DNA from: Clostridiales bacterium
GTDB lineage: Bacteria; Bacillota; Clostridia; Christensenellales; Aristaeellaceae
DNA length: 64,000 nt
NCBI GenBank assembly: GCA_012729115.1
Contig: JAAYDR010000077.1
Location: 1 to 64,000 of the forward strand
Direction of reading: 5' to 3'
Below, in pieces: positions 13,873 through 22,234 of this stretch. Within the stretch, counting starts at the first letter, position 1; each line of letters starts with the position of its first letter. The notes below the pieces were generated by a model that was not told the DNA's origin, searched no databases, and worked only from the letters and a program-made list of their open reading frames with translations. A program made the position numbers and the translations under genes.

Positions 13873-16800
13873 TTACACAAACACCATGCGGCTGTTCCGT
13901 CCGCTCATGCTCTTGGCGGATCTCCGTCGGGTGGCTTGGCTGATATTGGGCTCCAGCGCTGTCCCGAAGGCGTGCCCGTCCAGGCCAATCACCGCCGTTC
14001 CAAGGCCTCGCCTCTGCATGGCGTCCGCCAGTTCATCCCCCAGGCGCTCATAATCCAGCACGAAGGCGCTGCTGCCGGTCCCCGCTTCCGCGGCGGCCCG
14101 GCTGAGGCTCTGGGCGGCGCTTACCACTTGCCGTGTGTTGTTCTCAATGCCTAGTGCGAATCCTGTAGCATAGAACCGGCCCGCTTCCTCCATCACCCGG
14201 CTGGGGCTGGCGATGCCCAGCACCTCCCGGGCGGCGTTGTAGGCGGCCAGAGCGGCGGCCCGGGCCGCAGCCTCAATTCGGCTGCTGCCGTTGCGGATAC
14301 CCCGCACCATGCCGTCTGCAATGGCGTCCCCCACGGCCTGGAAGCGGGTAGCGCTGCTGCCCCCAATGGCGCTCCACAGGGCCGTCAGGGCATCGCTGCC
14401 CAGGCTGGCTGCATTGCCGCGTACCGTGGGCAGGCCCTGGCTGATGCCTGTGGCCACGCCTCCGGAGAAGGCCGCGCCGATGGTCCGCCCGCTTGGGGCG
14501 TTCATCCTTCCGGAGGCGGCGTCCACGCCTGCCTGGGCTGTATCCCTGGCGGCTGTCTCTATGTCGCTTTCCGCGTCCTCAATGGCTGTGATCGCCGCGC
14601 CGATCCAGTCCGCGCCTAGGGTGCTGCCCGCGTCGGTGGTCATCAGGGCGGCAGCGGCCGCCAGGGCGCTCCCGCAGGCAGCCTCCACGGCCGCGTTCAC
14701 GGTGGTTTCCCCGCCGGAGATGCCGGCGGCCATCCGCTCCATGGCAGCCTGGTAGGCTGCATTGGCCACGGCGGTCAGGGCGTTCGCAACTGCTTCCCTG
14801 TTGTCCTCGCTGCTTTCAATCCCGTCGGCAATGGCCTTGCGCACATAGCCGCCCAGCTCCTTGAACTTGGTGGCACTGGTTCCGCCCAGGCCCAGCACGC
14901 CCGTGGATTGCACCCCAAAGGCGGTGCCCAGGGCCGCGATCACCGCGTCATACACCTTGCCCGCAGCGCCGCCAAATGCGTCGGCTTTGGTCTCGTCCAG
15001 ACCGTCCCGCACGCCTGCCACCAGGTGCTTGCCATAGTCCCTGGTTTTCCAGCTGGTGCCGTTGGCGATGCCCATTTCGTTCATCATGGTCCACAGCACG
15101 TTTTTGGACACGTTGCGCACCGCCTGGTCCAGGGTGCCCTCGTTCTCGGTGATGCCGCTCTGCATGCCGGTCATGATGTCCTTGCCGGCGTTCTTGGCTT
15201 CCTTGCTTTCCTCGCTTTGGGTCCCGAAGCCAAAGATGCTCTTGATGGCCTCCCAGATCTTCCCGAAGATCTTCTTTACCGTTTCGCAGACGGCATCCAC
15301 TGCCGAAGCAAACCCGTCCAGCAGCCCCTGCAGGATAAACCCGGCCGCGCTTTGGGCTTCCGTGGAAGGGGAGGCAATGCCGAACACGCCCAGGATGGCC
15401 TGCCAGATGTTGCCGAAGATGGTGGTGATGCTGCTCAGCAGCGCGCTCACAGCGCTGCCCAGCCCGTCCACCAGGCCCTGAATCAGGTTCGTGCCCAGGG
15501 TGAGCCAGTCCACGGCAGCCAGGCCGTCCCAGATGGCCTGCACAATTTCCGGCAGCCGGGCGGCCAGGTCCGGAATGGCTCCCACCAGGGCTGTGGCAAA
15601 CTCCACGATCAGCGTAGCCGCCATGGTGATCAGCTCCGGCAGGTTGGCCGTGATGCCGTCCACAATGCCCGTCACGATGGACAGGCAGCTCTCGGCCAGT
15701 CCGGACACATTGGCCGTCAGGTTGGCGGCCAGGTAGGTGATCAGCTGGGTGGCCATGGCCGCGATAGGCTCCGCATTGGCCGCCACCGTGTCCAGCACGC
15801 TTTGCAGCAGCCCAAAGGCCGCGGGGATGATGGTCTCCGCCAGCTCCGGCAGCGCTACGCTAACGCCGGCCACCAGCTCTGCAAGGCCCTGCTGCACCGA
15901 GGGCAGCGCGTTGGTGATCTCCGTGGACAGATTGGCCAGGCCCTCCGTCAGGGAGGCGGTGAAGCCCAGCACGATTTCTCCAACCTCCCCCGGCTGCAGC
16001 CCGTCCTTCAGAGCCGTGCTCAGCTCTCCCAGGGAAGCGGTGGCGGCATCCGCCAGGGGCTGGAATGCAGGCACCAGCAGCAGCCCGATGGTGTTGCTCA
16101 ATCCTTCCGCCACGGCGTTCATCCGTTGCATGCTGTCGTCAAATCCGCCCAGGGTGGCCAACTGCTTGTCGCTGAACACCGTGCCCAGCTTCTGGGCTTC
16201 CTCGCCCAGGGCCTTCACGGCGTCCCCTCCGGCCAGAATCAGCGGGTTCAGGTCCTGGGCGCTTTTCCCAAACAGGTCCATAGCGATAGCGTCCCGCTGG
16301 GCCTCGTTGGTGATGCCGCCCAGGGCCGTGATGCAGTCCGCAAACACATCCTCGCTATCCCGCAGGTTCCCGTTGCTGTCGGTGATGCTCACCCCCAGGG
16401 CGGCAAACTTCTCCTTGGCCGAGTCGCTGCCGCTTCCCGCGTCGCCCATGGCCCGGACCATCCGGGCCATGCTGCCGGTGATGGTATCCACCGAGGTGTC
16501 CATGAAGTTGCTGGCAAAGGTCCATTTCTGCAGCTGATCCGCCGCAATGCCGGTCTGCTGGCTCTGGGTCAGCACATTGTCCGCCATGGCTCCCGCGCTC
16601 TTGGCCAGCTCATAGCCCTTTTCCGCGGCCTGTCCGGCCCATTGGGCGATCTGTTTCAGCCCGTTCCACGCTCCCTGCAGAGCGGCCAGAAAGCCAGCCC
16701 CCAGGGCGCCGGCGGCGCTTTTCAGCCCTTCCACCAGCTTGTCCCGCAGTGCCCCGGCCACGTCGCCCAGGCTCACTTCCATCTCGTCCAGCTTGCCGCT

Positions 16801-17160
16801 CACGGCGTCCAGCTGGCCCTCGGTGGCAATCTGCTCCGCCAGGGCGGCGTTCAAGGCCTTTTCCAGGTTGCGGGTTTCGTCTGCGTTTTCGCCGTACTTC
16901 TCCCGGCACTTGTCCAGCATCTCGGACAGGGTTCCGGTCTTTTCCCTTTGCAGGTCGTACTGGACAGCCAGTTCCTCATAACGCTGGCGCAGGTTGCCCA
17001 CGGTCTCGCCCTGGGCCTTCATCTCCGCGCTGGTCACGCTCATCTCGCTTTTCAGCGAGGCCATCCGCTGGGCTATGGAGCTCAGCGCCGCTTTGTACTC
17101 CTGCTCTCCGTCAATGCCGATCCGGGCGCGCAGCTTCGGCCCGCCTCCGCCTTTTGCCAT
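13873..17160 (-). CDS. Tail tape measure protein
   Basis: 1095 residues, the longest phage gene, placed after the frameshifted tail chaperones. The N-terminus is a coiled coil (about 25-130), followed by hydrophobic membrane-active stretches (LPELAETIIPAAFGLLQSVL.., repeated PEL/AAT helices at about 380-560) and Ala/Gly-rich amphipathic repeats (AIGGS/AALG..F..) towards the C-terminus. It sets tail length and helps genome entry. By the usual ratio of about 1.5 Angstrom per residue it predicts a tail in the 150-nm range. No lytic domain is seen. Confidence 0.9.
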   Translation of the reverse strand: MAKGGGGPKLRARIGIDGEQEYKAALSSIAQRMASLKSEMSVTSAEMKAQGETVGNLRQRYEELAVQYDLQREKTGTLSEMLDKCREKYGENADETRNLEKALNAALAEQIATEGQLDAVSGKLDEMEVSLGDVAGALRDKLVEGLKSAAGALGAGFLAALQGAWNGLKQIAQWAGQAAEKGYELAKSAGAMADNVLTQSQQTGIAADQLQKWTFASNFMDTSVDTITGSMARMVRAMGDAGSGSDSAKEKFAALGVSITDSNGNLRDSEDVFADCITALGGITNEAQRDAIAMDLFGKSAQDLNPLILAGGDAVKALGEEAQKLGTVFSDKQLATLGGFDDSMQRMNAVAEGLSNTIGLLLVPAFQPLADAATASLGELSTALKDGLQPGEVGEIVLGFTASLTEGLANLSTEITNALPSVQQGLAELVAGVSVALPELAETIIPAAFGLLQSVLDTVAANAEPIAAMATQLITYLAANLTANVSGLAESCLSIVTGIVDGITANLPELITMAATLIVEFATALVGAIPDLAARLPEIVQAIWDGLAAVDWLTLGTNLIQGLVDGLGSAVSALLSSITTIFGNIWQAILGVFGIASPSTEAQSAAGFILQGLLDGFASAVDAVCETVKKIFGKIWEAIKSIFGFGTQSEESKEAKNAGKDIMTGMQSGITENEGTLDQAVRNVSKNVLWTMMNEMGIANGTSWKTRDYGKHLVAGVRDGLDETKADAFGGAAGKVYDAVIAALGTAFGVQSTGVLGLGGTSATKFKELGGYVRKAIADGIESSEDNREAVANALTAVANAAYQAAMERMAAGISGGETTVNAAVEAACGSALAAAAALMTTDAGSTLGADWIGAAITAIEDAESDIETAARDTAQAGVDAASGRMNAPSGRTIGAAFSGGVATGISQGLPTVRGNAASLGSDALTALWSAIGGSSATRFQAVGDAIADGMVRGIRNGSSRIEAAARAAALAAYNAAREVLGIASPSRVMEEAGRFYATGFALGIENNTRQVVSAAQSLSRAAAEAGTGSSAFVLDYERLGDELADAMQRRGLGTAVIGLDGHAFGTALEPNISQATRRRSAKSMSGRNSRMVFV

Positions 17161-17172
17161 GGGTTTCCCTCC

Positions 17173-17765
17173 TCACGGTCTTGGCACGTCCTCCAGGCGC
17201 AGCCGCGGCGGCCCGCCGCCGGGCTTATTGCCGCTGCCCGCCATCGCCTGCTTCATTTCCGCCTTCAGCAGCAGCACGGCTCTGGGGCTCATGTCCCAGA
17301 AGTCCCGTGCGCTGATGCCCAGGTCGAGCGCGTGGAACATCAGCCACGCCCAGGGGAAGCGCTCCCCGTCCCCGGCGTGGTCTCCCCGTTTTTTGGGTCC
17401 GCCTCCGGCAGCGACCGGGCAATGGCCTTCTGAATCACGTCGCTCATGCCGTCAATGGCGCTCACGCTGAACAGCCGGTCAAATTCCTCCCAGGTCATCT
17501 CATTGCCGCCGCCGATCAGCGCGCCGTAGTAGAGGGCCTGCAACGCCCTGTGCTTAAAATTGGCCGCTTCCTTCAGGATCAGGTAATAGCCCAGGTCCTT
17601 CCCGAAAACGTCCTCATACACGTCCTCGGCCACCCTTGTGGCCTTGTTGTTAAAGCGCAGCCTGTACCGCTGCCCTCCCAGGGAGATGAACATCTCCGGG
17701 GCGTCTAGGTCCCGCCCGCGCACGTCATGCGCCACGGGCGGCGGGTTTTTTCCGTTTTCATTCAT
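17173..17765 (-). CDS. Tail assembly chaperone, -1 frameshift extension (G-GT type)
   Basis: If ribosomes shift -1 at A AAA AAC (17388-17394), the short chaperone continues through a second frame to TGA at 17173. That frame reads RFPWAWLMFHALDLGIS then RDFWDMSPRAVLLL, the FWxMSP motif typical of the T-part of siphophage chaperones. The T frame has no start of its own and stops just before the tape measure gene. The pair is expected to bind the tape measure and recruit tail-tube protein. Family knowledge and the exact heptamer both support programmed frameshifting. Confidence 0.82.
17340..17765 (-). CDS. Tail assembly chaperone, unshifted product (G type)
   Basis: 141 residues from ATG at 17765. 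It contains a beta-rich N-terminus (MFISLGGQRYRLRFNN) and helices (ATRVAEDVYEDVFGKDLGYYLI). It ends SPGRG 16 codons after the slippery heptamer. No ribosome site lies directly before the ATG; AAGGAGG is upstream of a perfect hairpin (17773-17797) and comes into range only if the hairpin is folded. A GTG at 17786 is an alternative start. Located between major tail protein and tape measure, as usual. Confidence 0.82.
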   Translation of the reverse strand: MNENGKNPPPVAHDVRGRDLDAPEMFISLGGQRYRLRFNNKATRVAEDVYEDVFGKDLGYYLILKEAANFKHRALQALYYGALIGGGNEMTWEEFDRLFSVSAIDGMSDVIQKAIARSLPEADPKNGETTPGTGSASPGRG

Positions 17766-17797
17766 AAAAAGCGCGGCGCGGGTCACTCCCGCGCCGC
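17766..17797 (-). terminator. Hairpin with T run between major tail protein and chaperone
   Basis: GCGGCGCGGG and CCCGCGCCGC form a perfect 10-bp stem around AGTGA, followed by GC and five T immediately before the chaperone ATG. It resembles an intrinsic terminator and would lower expression of everything after the abundant tail-tube protein. It could also serve to bring the ribosome site AAGGAGG near the ATG. Confidence 0.6.
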
Positions 17798-17824
17798 TTG
17801 CCCTCCTTGATGGTTTTTGGTGGA

Positions 17825-18427
17825 TCAGGTCGTGCCGGTGGGTGTCTCATACACCGCGTCAAACCAGCCCTCGGCCACGTCCGCATCCAGGCTGCTGTAG
17901 TCCTCGTCCGCGATGGCGCACAGCAGGTTGTCGTTCAGGCGGCGGTCAAAGCTGCCCTCCACCTTGGGCGTCTGGTATTCCATTTTCTCGCCGTCGGTCT
18001 TGCCGCTTTTCTCCATCTCGTAAAACTCGCCCTTGTACAGCCACCACAGTTCCTTGTGCCCGTTGTCCCGGGTGAAGCACAGGCCCAGGGCGCACTTGGC
18101 GGGATCTCCTCTGCCGGCGACGATCTGCACGCCGTTGCTGTCGGTGGCGCGGCCAAACATCTGCGCCTGCAGGTCGGCCGAGATGTCGGCCAGGCCCAGG
18201 CTCACGTCGTAGCCGTCAATGATCTTCTTGCGGCGCAGCACTTTGTTGCTGGCGTCCAGGCGGCCCTCCCGGTAGCGGGGCTTCAGGCCGATCTCAATGC
18301 TTTGCCCCAGCACCTCCGGGGTGCCGTATACAGGCGCGGCCAGCGCCGTATCCTCGGTGGTCATGAAAGAGATATACACGTCGGCAATTCCGTAAAAATA
18401 GCCGGGCGTGGAAACGGTATCAGGCAT
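17825..18427 (-). CDS. Major tail (tube) protein
   Basis: 200 residues of the phi13-type major tail protein group: MPDTVSTPGYFYGIADVYIS, then a beta-rich body with EIGLKPRYREGRLDASNKV, YDVSLGLADISADLQAQMFG and LCFTRDNGHKELWWLYKGEF. It polymerises into the tail tube. It follows the connector genes, precedes the chaperones, and its message is bracketed by hairpins (18442-18472 upstream, 17773-17797 downstream), consistent with high and separately tuned expression. Confidence 0.85.
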   Translation of the reverse strand: MPDTVSTPGYFYGIADVYISFMTTEDTALAAPVYGTPEVLGQSIEIGLKPRYREGRLDASNKVLRRKKIIDGYDVSLGLADISADLQAQMFGRATDSNGVQIVAGRGDPAKCALGLCFTRDNGHKELWWLYKGEFYEMEKSGKTDGEKMEYQTPKVEGSFDRRLNDNLLCAIADEDYSSLDADVAEGWFDAVYETPTGTT

Positions 18428-18441
18428 GGGTTCTCCTTTCC

Positions 18442-18472
18442 GCGCACCTTCGTGCGCCGGGCCTTGCGGCCC
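18442..18472 (-). other. Two hairpins in the leader of the major tail gene
   Basis: GGGCC-GCAA-GGCCC and GCGCAC-GAAG-GTGCGC stand side by side immediately before the AAAGGAG ribosome site of the major tail gene. Both have GNRA-like or GC-closed tetraloops and so are very stable. They may protect the tail-tube message or define an RNA-processing point. Confidence 0.5.
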
Positions 18473-18476
18473 CGTA

Positions 18477-18809
18477 TTACACTTCCTGCCAGCGGCAGAT
18501 GATGGGGATGTGGTATAGCTTGGTGTCCTCCTCGTAGTTCCGCGGACCGCTGTACTGCACCGTCACGCCGGCCGCCTGCAGCGCCTGCACCACAGCCCGC
18601 AGATTGGTGTCCGGGATGGCCTCCCGGCTGAAGATGTTCACCTGCACCTGGTAGGAATAGCGGGTGGGTGCGTTGCTGCGGTAGGCATCCGGCTGGCTGC
18701 TCAGCTCCTGCCACGTCAGGTAGGTGCGCTGGGTGCCGGCGGCCGGGTGCTGCTGGGCCGGCCAGGGTAGCGGCGCAAGGGCCGCCTTGATCTTCGCGTT
18801 CACTCCCAT
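18477..18809 (-). CDS. Tail completion / minor tail protein
   Basis: 110 residues in the position of gp17/DUF3168-like tail terminator proteins, between the gp10-like protein and the major tail protein. Recognisable elements are RTYLTWQELSSQPDAYRSN, YQVQVNIFSREAI and YSGPRNYEEDTKLYHIPI. It should cap the tail tube and join it to the head. It starts 4 nt after the previous stop. Assignment is by order and overall pattern. Confidence 0.72.
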   Translation of the reverse strand: MGVNAKIKAALAPLPWPAQQHPAAGTQRTYLTWQELSSQPDAYRSNAPTRYSYQVQVNIFSREAIPDTNLRAVVQALQAAGVTVQYSGPRNYEEDTKLYHIPIICRWQEV

Positions 18810-18812
18810 GGG

Positions 18813-19211
18813 CTATTCCTCCTCGGGCAACGCAGCGGCCATGGCGGCGTTGATGGCGTCCGCGCCCCGTTCGATGGCGGGCCCCATCCAGGGATAGGCG
18901 TCCTGCTTGCTGGAGCCGTACTCCTGGACAAAGCCCACTTCCTCATTGCTTGCTTTCTTGCGCCCGTTGGGCTGGCTGCCCGCCGGGTACACGTCCACAT
19001 AGATGCCGTCCTTAAAGTTCTTTCCTGGAGGAGACATCACAAAGCTCCTTTTCAGGGCTCCGCTGCGCTCGGGTGCCGCCTCTGCCAGCAGGTTGGCGGC
19101 CACCAGGCCACCGGCCCTCACGGCCCGGATGGCCCGCTGCTCAAAGTTCGCATTTTCTTTTTCAATCTCCAGCAGGACTTCATCAAAGCCTGTCACCTCA
19201 AAAAAAGCCAT
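18813..19211 (-). CDS. HK97 gp10-like tail-component protein
   Basis: 132 residues. It has the HK97-gp10 pattern: helical N-terminus (FDEVLLEIEKENANFEQRAIR), then APERSGALKRSF and a C-terminal YGSSKQDAYPWMGPAIER. Members of this family act at the head-tail junction. ATG at 19211 is chosen because the longer frame upstream lies inside the preceding gene; the two overlap by 14 bp. Confidence 0.8.
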   Translation of the reverse strand: MAFFEVTGFDEVLLEIEKENANFEQRAIRAVRAGGLVAANLLAEAAPERSGALKRSFVMSPPGKNFKDGIYVDVYPAGSQPNGRKKASNEEVGFVQEYGSSKQDAYPWMGPAIERGADAINAAMAAALPEEE

Positions 19212-19557
19212 GGGCGCTTCCCTCGCTTTCCTCCGGCATACGCACCCGGGCTTTGATCTGGATCCAGTCCCGCCGGTAGCCCAGATGGTTGATCTGGATG
19301 ATCTCATACACCGTATCGCCAAAGAGGATCTCCATGTCATTGCGCAGGCCGTCCCGCCAGCGGATGGTGAAGGTCACCACGTGCTCCATCTGGTGGGCCG
19401 CGGCCTCAAAGAACTCGCGCCCGCTCACATCCTTGACGGCCGCCATAGCGGTCATCACCGGATAGGTGGCGCGGATGCGGTTCCCTTCCCCGTCGGTTCT
19501 GCCGGTGTCCTCCTGCCGCTGAATCACAATCCGGTGCCTCAGCTCTCCCGCGTTCAT
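19198..19557 (-). CDS. Head-tail adaptor / head closure protein (SPP1 gp16-like)
   Basis: 119 residues: MNAGELRHRIVIQRQEDT, then TAMAAVKDVSGREFFEAAA, FTIRWRDGLRNDMEILFGDTVYEI and LGYRRDWIQIKARV. This is the phage_H_T_join pattern, a beta-barrel ring that closes the filled head. It overlaps the connector gene before it as ATGA and the gp10-like gene after it. Confidence 0.88.
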   Translation of the reverse strand: MNAGELRHRIVIQRQEDTGRTDGEGNRIRATYPVMTAMAAVKDVSGREFFEAAAHQMEHVVTFTIRWRDGLRNDMEILFGDTVYEIIQINHLGYRRDWIQIKARVRMPEESEGSAHGFF

Positions 19558-19835
19558 GCTCCGGCCTCCGTTCCCTGGGCGGGCGGCGCGCTGCGCAGCT
19601 GGTGCATCAGGCTGATCACCGTGGGCGGCACCAGGTCCCGGTCCGCCTCCTGGTTGCCGCGGGTGTCGTAGTAGTGAGTGGCCAGGCGGTACACCGCCAG
19701 GTCATAGGAGCTGGAATTTTCCCTGGGGCTGACGCCTGCATCGGCCAGCCAGCTTTTGGCGGCCTCCAGCATCAGCTCCAGGGTGGGGCTGTTGTCCATC
19801 CCGCCAAAGTCCATCAGGCCTTCAATGGTCGCCAT
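19554..19835 (-). CDS. Head-tail connector (gp6-like)
   Basis: 93 residues from ATG at 19835. An all-helical protein with the gp6/phage_connect_1 pattern: LELMLEAAKSWLADAGV, then SSSYDLAVYRLATHYYDTRG and PPTVISLMHQLR. It forms the adaptor ring under the portal. The longer upstream frame is Arg-rich and lies inside the preceding small gene, so it is not used. Confidence 0.85.
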   Translation of the reverse strand: MATIEGLMDFGGMDNSPTLELMLEAAKSWLADAGVSPRENSSSYDLAVYRLATHYYDTRGNQEADRDLVPPTVISLMHQLRSAPPAQGTEAGA

Positions 19836-20007
19836 GGGTCTTGCCCTCCTTCTCGTCCTTGCCGGGCGGCCGGATTCTCTCAATCAGCTGCATGTGCTGC
19901 AGCTGCAGGGCGTCCTCCGGCGTTTCGGGATGGAACAGGCGCCCCCGTTCATAGCGGATCCCTCTCATTGTGAAACTGCGGATCACCAGGTACTCGGTGG
20001 TCGCCAT
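19822..20007 (-). CDS. Small head-region protein
   Basis: 61 residues with a good GAGGGGGG ribosome site. The pattern TTEYLVIRSFTMRGIRYERGRLF then LQHMQLIERIRPP looks like the short beta-barrel proteins found between capsid and connector genes. It overlaps the connector start by 14 bp. Function unknown. Confidence 0.6.
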   Translation of the reverse strand: MATTEYLVIRSFTMRGIRYERGRLFHPETPEDALQLQHMQLIERIRPPGKDEKEGKTHGDH

Positions 20008-20022
20008 TGGGCAGCCCCCCTC

Positions 20023-20304
20023 TCATTCTCCGGCAATGCCCTTCACGGGCACGCCATTGGCCTCGGCCTGGTCCAGCACCCCGCCGATGAAGCCCATCAC
20101 GGCAGGGGTCAGGGCGGCCCGGTTGGCCGCGCACAACGCCGGATCCGCCACGTCGATGTGGATGCTTATGCCCTGGTTGCCCCGCAGGTTGGCGGTGCAG
20201 TGGGCCACATTCACCCGCTGCCCGTTCTCCAGGGCCAGGTACAGCGGCATACTGGGGTTCTGATAGGTGGGAGCCAGCACCGATACGGCTTGCTGCTTGC
20301 TCAT
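20023..20304 (-). CDS. Small head-region protein, function unknown
   Basis: 93 residues. A beta-rich first half (PLYLALENGQRVNVAHCTANLRGNQ) and a helical second half (AANRAALTPAVMGFIGGVLDQAEANGVP). It sits between the head-fibre gene and the connectors, with normal spacing and ribosome site. No family recognised; a minor capsid or connector accessory is plausible. Confidence 0.6.
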   Translation of the reverse strand: MSKQQAVSVLAPTYQNPSMPLYLALENGQRVNVAHCTANLRGNQGISIHIDVADPALCAANRAALTPAVMGFIGGVLDQAEANGVPVKGIAGE

Positions 20305-20316
20305 AGATCTGCCTCC

Positions 20317-20859
20317 TTACGCCGGGTCTGTATCCTCTGTAACCACCACGGCGGCGGCCTCTGTGGCCTGGGTCACGCCCTCATGGGAGGCCACGCAGTA
20401 GTAATAGGTGGTTCCGGCCGCCGTGCCGGCGGGGATGGTGTAGGAATCGCCGGTAGCGCCATCCACAGGCGTTCCGCCGGTGTTTGCGTCTGCGGCATTG
20501 GAGAACCACTGGTAGGTCATCACTCCGCCGTTGGAGATGAAAAAGGCTGCCTGCAGCTTGTCTGTTGCGGCGATGCTTCCCGCTACCAGGGCCAGGTCCT
20601 CGGGCTGCTGAATCACGGTGATCGTGGGGGCCGGGGCCATCAGCTTGGCCGCCTGCAGGCCGGCCAGCAGCTTGTTAAGCTCGGCCCGCAGCGCTGCCAC
20701 GGTGCTCACGTCGCTGCCGACATTGCTCTGGTAGGCGGCGGCAGGGATGCCCTTCATCTTCGCGGTGGGCGCAATTTCTACCGTGCCCTTGATCAGCAGC
20801 TTGCCGCCGATCACCGTCTCGCTGCCGCCCTTGCCGGTGTAGTTCTTGGTTGCGTGCAT
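20317..20859 (-). CDS. Head fibre / capsid decoration protein with Ig-like domain
   Basis: 180 residues. The N-terminal 80 residues resemble phage head-fibre proteins (GGSETVIGGKLLIKGTVEI, then a helical QSNVGSDVSTVAALRAELNKLL trimerisation-like segment). The C-terminal 100 residues are one Ig-like domain (TITVIQQPEDLALVAGS..YQWFSNAADANTGG..YTIPAGTAAGTTYYYCV). Such proteins decorate capsids and the Ig domain may stick to mucus or cell-surface sugars. It is expressed directly after the capsid gene, behind a very stable hairpin. Confidence 0.75.
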   Translation of the reverse strand: MHATKNYTGKGGSETVIGGKLLIKGTVEIAPTAKMKGIPAAAYQSNVGSDVSTVAALRAELNKLLAGLQAAKLMAPAPTITVIQQPEDLALVAGSIAATDKLQAAFFISNGGVMTYQWFSNAADANTGGTPVDGATGDSYTIPAGTAAGTTYYYCVASHEGVTQATEAAAVVVTEDTDPA

Positions 20860-20905
20860 GGGTTGCCCTCCTTTTGTTTGGGCCTTTGGCCCTCCCTCAA
20901 ATGCT

Positions 20906-20940
20906 GCGGCCGCGGAAAGCCATCTGCCTCCCGCGGCCGC
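20906..20940 (-). other. Stable stem-loop after the major capsid gene
   Basis: GCGGCCGCGG and CCGCGGCCGC form a perfect 10-bp GC stem around a 15-nt loop, 15 nt after the capsid stop and 46 nt before the head-fibre start. There is no T run, so it is more likely an mRNA-stabilising or processing element than a terminator. Confidence 0.55.
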
Positions 20941-20954
20941 GCCGGTACTGTTCC

Positions 20955-22211
20955 TTAGGTTTCAGGCACGAAGATCTCCCTGCGCACCACGGTGTCCACG
21001 TCAAACCGGCTGACGCCCAGGCGGCTGATGCCGCGCACGTCAATGCGGTTCCGGGTGAATGCCTGGCCGCCGATGTCCGTAGACACCATCTCCAGCGGCA
21101 TGCGCTCAAACAGCGTGGCGTACTGGGAGAAGTCGCCCACATAGATGGGGTAATACTCGCCCGCGCCGGGGCCCACAGCCTCCACGCGGCTTGGCAGCAG
21201 GCGGTTGCTCATCACCTTGATAGGATGGGTTTTCAGCAGCATAGGCGTGCCGCTGGCCGGGTCGGGCTGGAGCAGCGGGCGGCCCAGGCCGTCCACGATG
21301 TTGTCCAGGTAATCAAACCCGCTCTGGTTGGTCAGGATAGTGGCGGTCTGGCTGATGGCCGGATCCAGGCTCACGTTCAGCACGCTTTTCAGCTGAGCGA
21401 TGGCGTTCATGTCGTCGTCGGCAGTGATCGGGCCAGCCACCAGCAGATCCAGCACGGCCCGCAGCAGGAAGTTCTCGGTGAGCACCTGCTTCTTGCCGTA
21501 CCAACGCGCCAGGTACCCAAACAAATTGGCCGATTCATCCGCCGCCAGTTCCCGGCTTACGGGCACAATCAGGCCGTAGGTGGCCAGGCTGTAGTTTACC
21601 GGGGAAAAGGCGGGCTGGTCGTCCTCGGCGATGCCGGCCACAGGGTTCTCCCCGGCCAGCATGGTCAGGCCGGTATCCGGTGCGGTGTCCATGATGCGGG
21701 TGCCGCTGGCATAGCTCACAGACTCATAGCCAAACAGATCACGCAGCGGGTTCAGGGCCCGCATGCGCTCCCGGATCTGCCGGTCCACATCGTCTGGCAC
21801 CAGGAAGCCGCCCTCCGAGCCAGCCGGATTCCCGCCGCTTTCGGTCAGCGCGTCATAGAGCACCTTCAGGCTTTCGTCGCTGCAGGGCTGGGCGGGGTGC
21901 ACCCGGTTGCGCAGGGCTGTAGCAAAAGCACGGGCGTATTCGTTGCTTTTCAGCATGGCGGTCACGCCGGCCGGCTGCTGCTTTGCGGCGGCTGCCTGGG
22001 CCACAGGCTGCTGCTGTTGCTCCTCCTGGGTCACGGCGGCCCGGGCCAGGTTGATGCGGGCCTGCATGGCGTTGATGGTTTCGGTGTGCTGGGTCAGCTG
22101 GGCGGCGCTGGCATTGGGATCGGCCATCAGGGCGGTGCCCTTGTTCACCAGGTCCCGCATTTCGTTTTGCAAATTGCGCAGGGTGTCCTTCAGTTGGGTC
22201 AGGTTAGGCAT
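20955..22211 (-). CDS. Major capsid protein, HK97 fold
   Basis: 418 residues. A coiled-coil delta domain at 1-75 (LTQLKDTLRNLQNEMRDLV) and a Gln-rich linker would act as the internal scaffold removed by the protease. The capsid domain starts at about 110 with GGFLVPDDVDRQIRERM and contains PAFSPVNYSLATYGLIVPVS, a typical P-domain FDYLDNIVDGLGRP and a C-terminal GISRLGVSRFDVDTVVRREIFV. It follows the ClpP-like protease, the standard order in HK97-type phages. Confidence 0.92.
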   Translation of the reverse strand: MPNLTQLKDTLRNLQNEMRDLVNKGTALMADPNASAAQLTQHTETINAMQARINLARAAVTQEEQQQQPVAQAAAAKQQPAGVTAMLKSNEYARAFATALRNRVHPAQPCSDESLKVLYDALTESGGNPAGSEGGFLVPDDVDRQIRERMRALNPLRDLFGYESVSYASGTRIMDTAPDTGLTMLAGENPVAGIAEDDQPAFSPVNYSLATYGLIVPVSRELAADESANLFGYLARWYGKKQVLTENFLLRAVLDLLVAGPITADDDMNAIAQLKSVLNVSLDPAISQTATILTNQSGFDYLDNIVDGLGRPLLQPDPASGTPMLLKTHPIKVMSNRLLPSRVEAVGPGAGEYYPIYVGDFSQYATLFERMPLEMVSTDIGGQAFTRNRIDVRGISRLGVSRFDVDTVVRREIFVPET

Positions 22212-22234
22212 GATGGGTTTCCTCCTTCACAAAA

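Noticed and set aside
14908-17433. 841-codon open frame antisense to tape measure and chaperone genes
   Set aside because: GC-rich codon bias of the minus-strand genes leaves the opposite frame open; composition is His/Gln/Gly/Arg-rich without domains or ribosome site.
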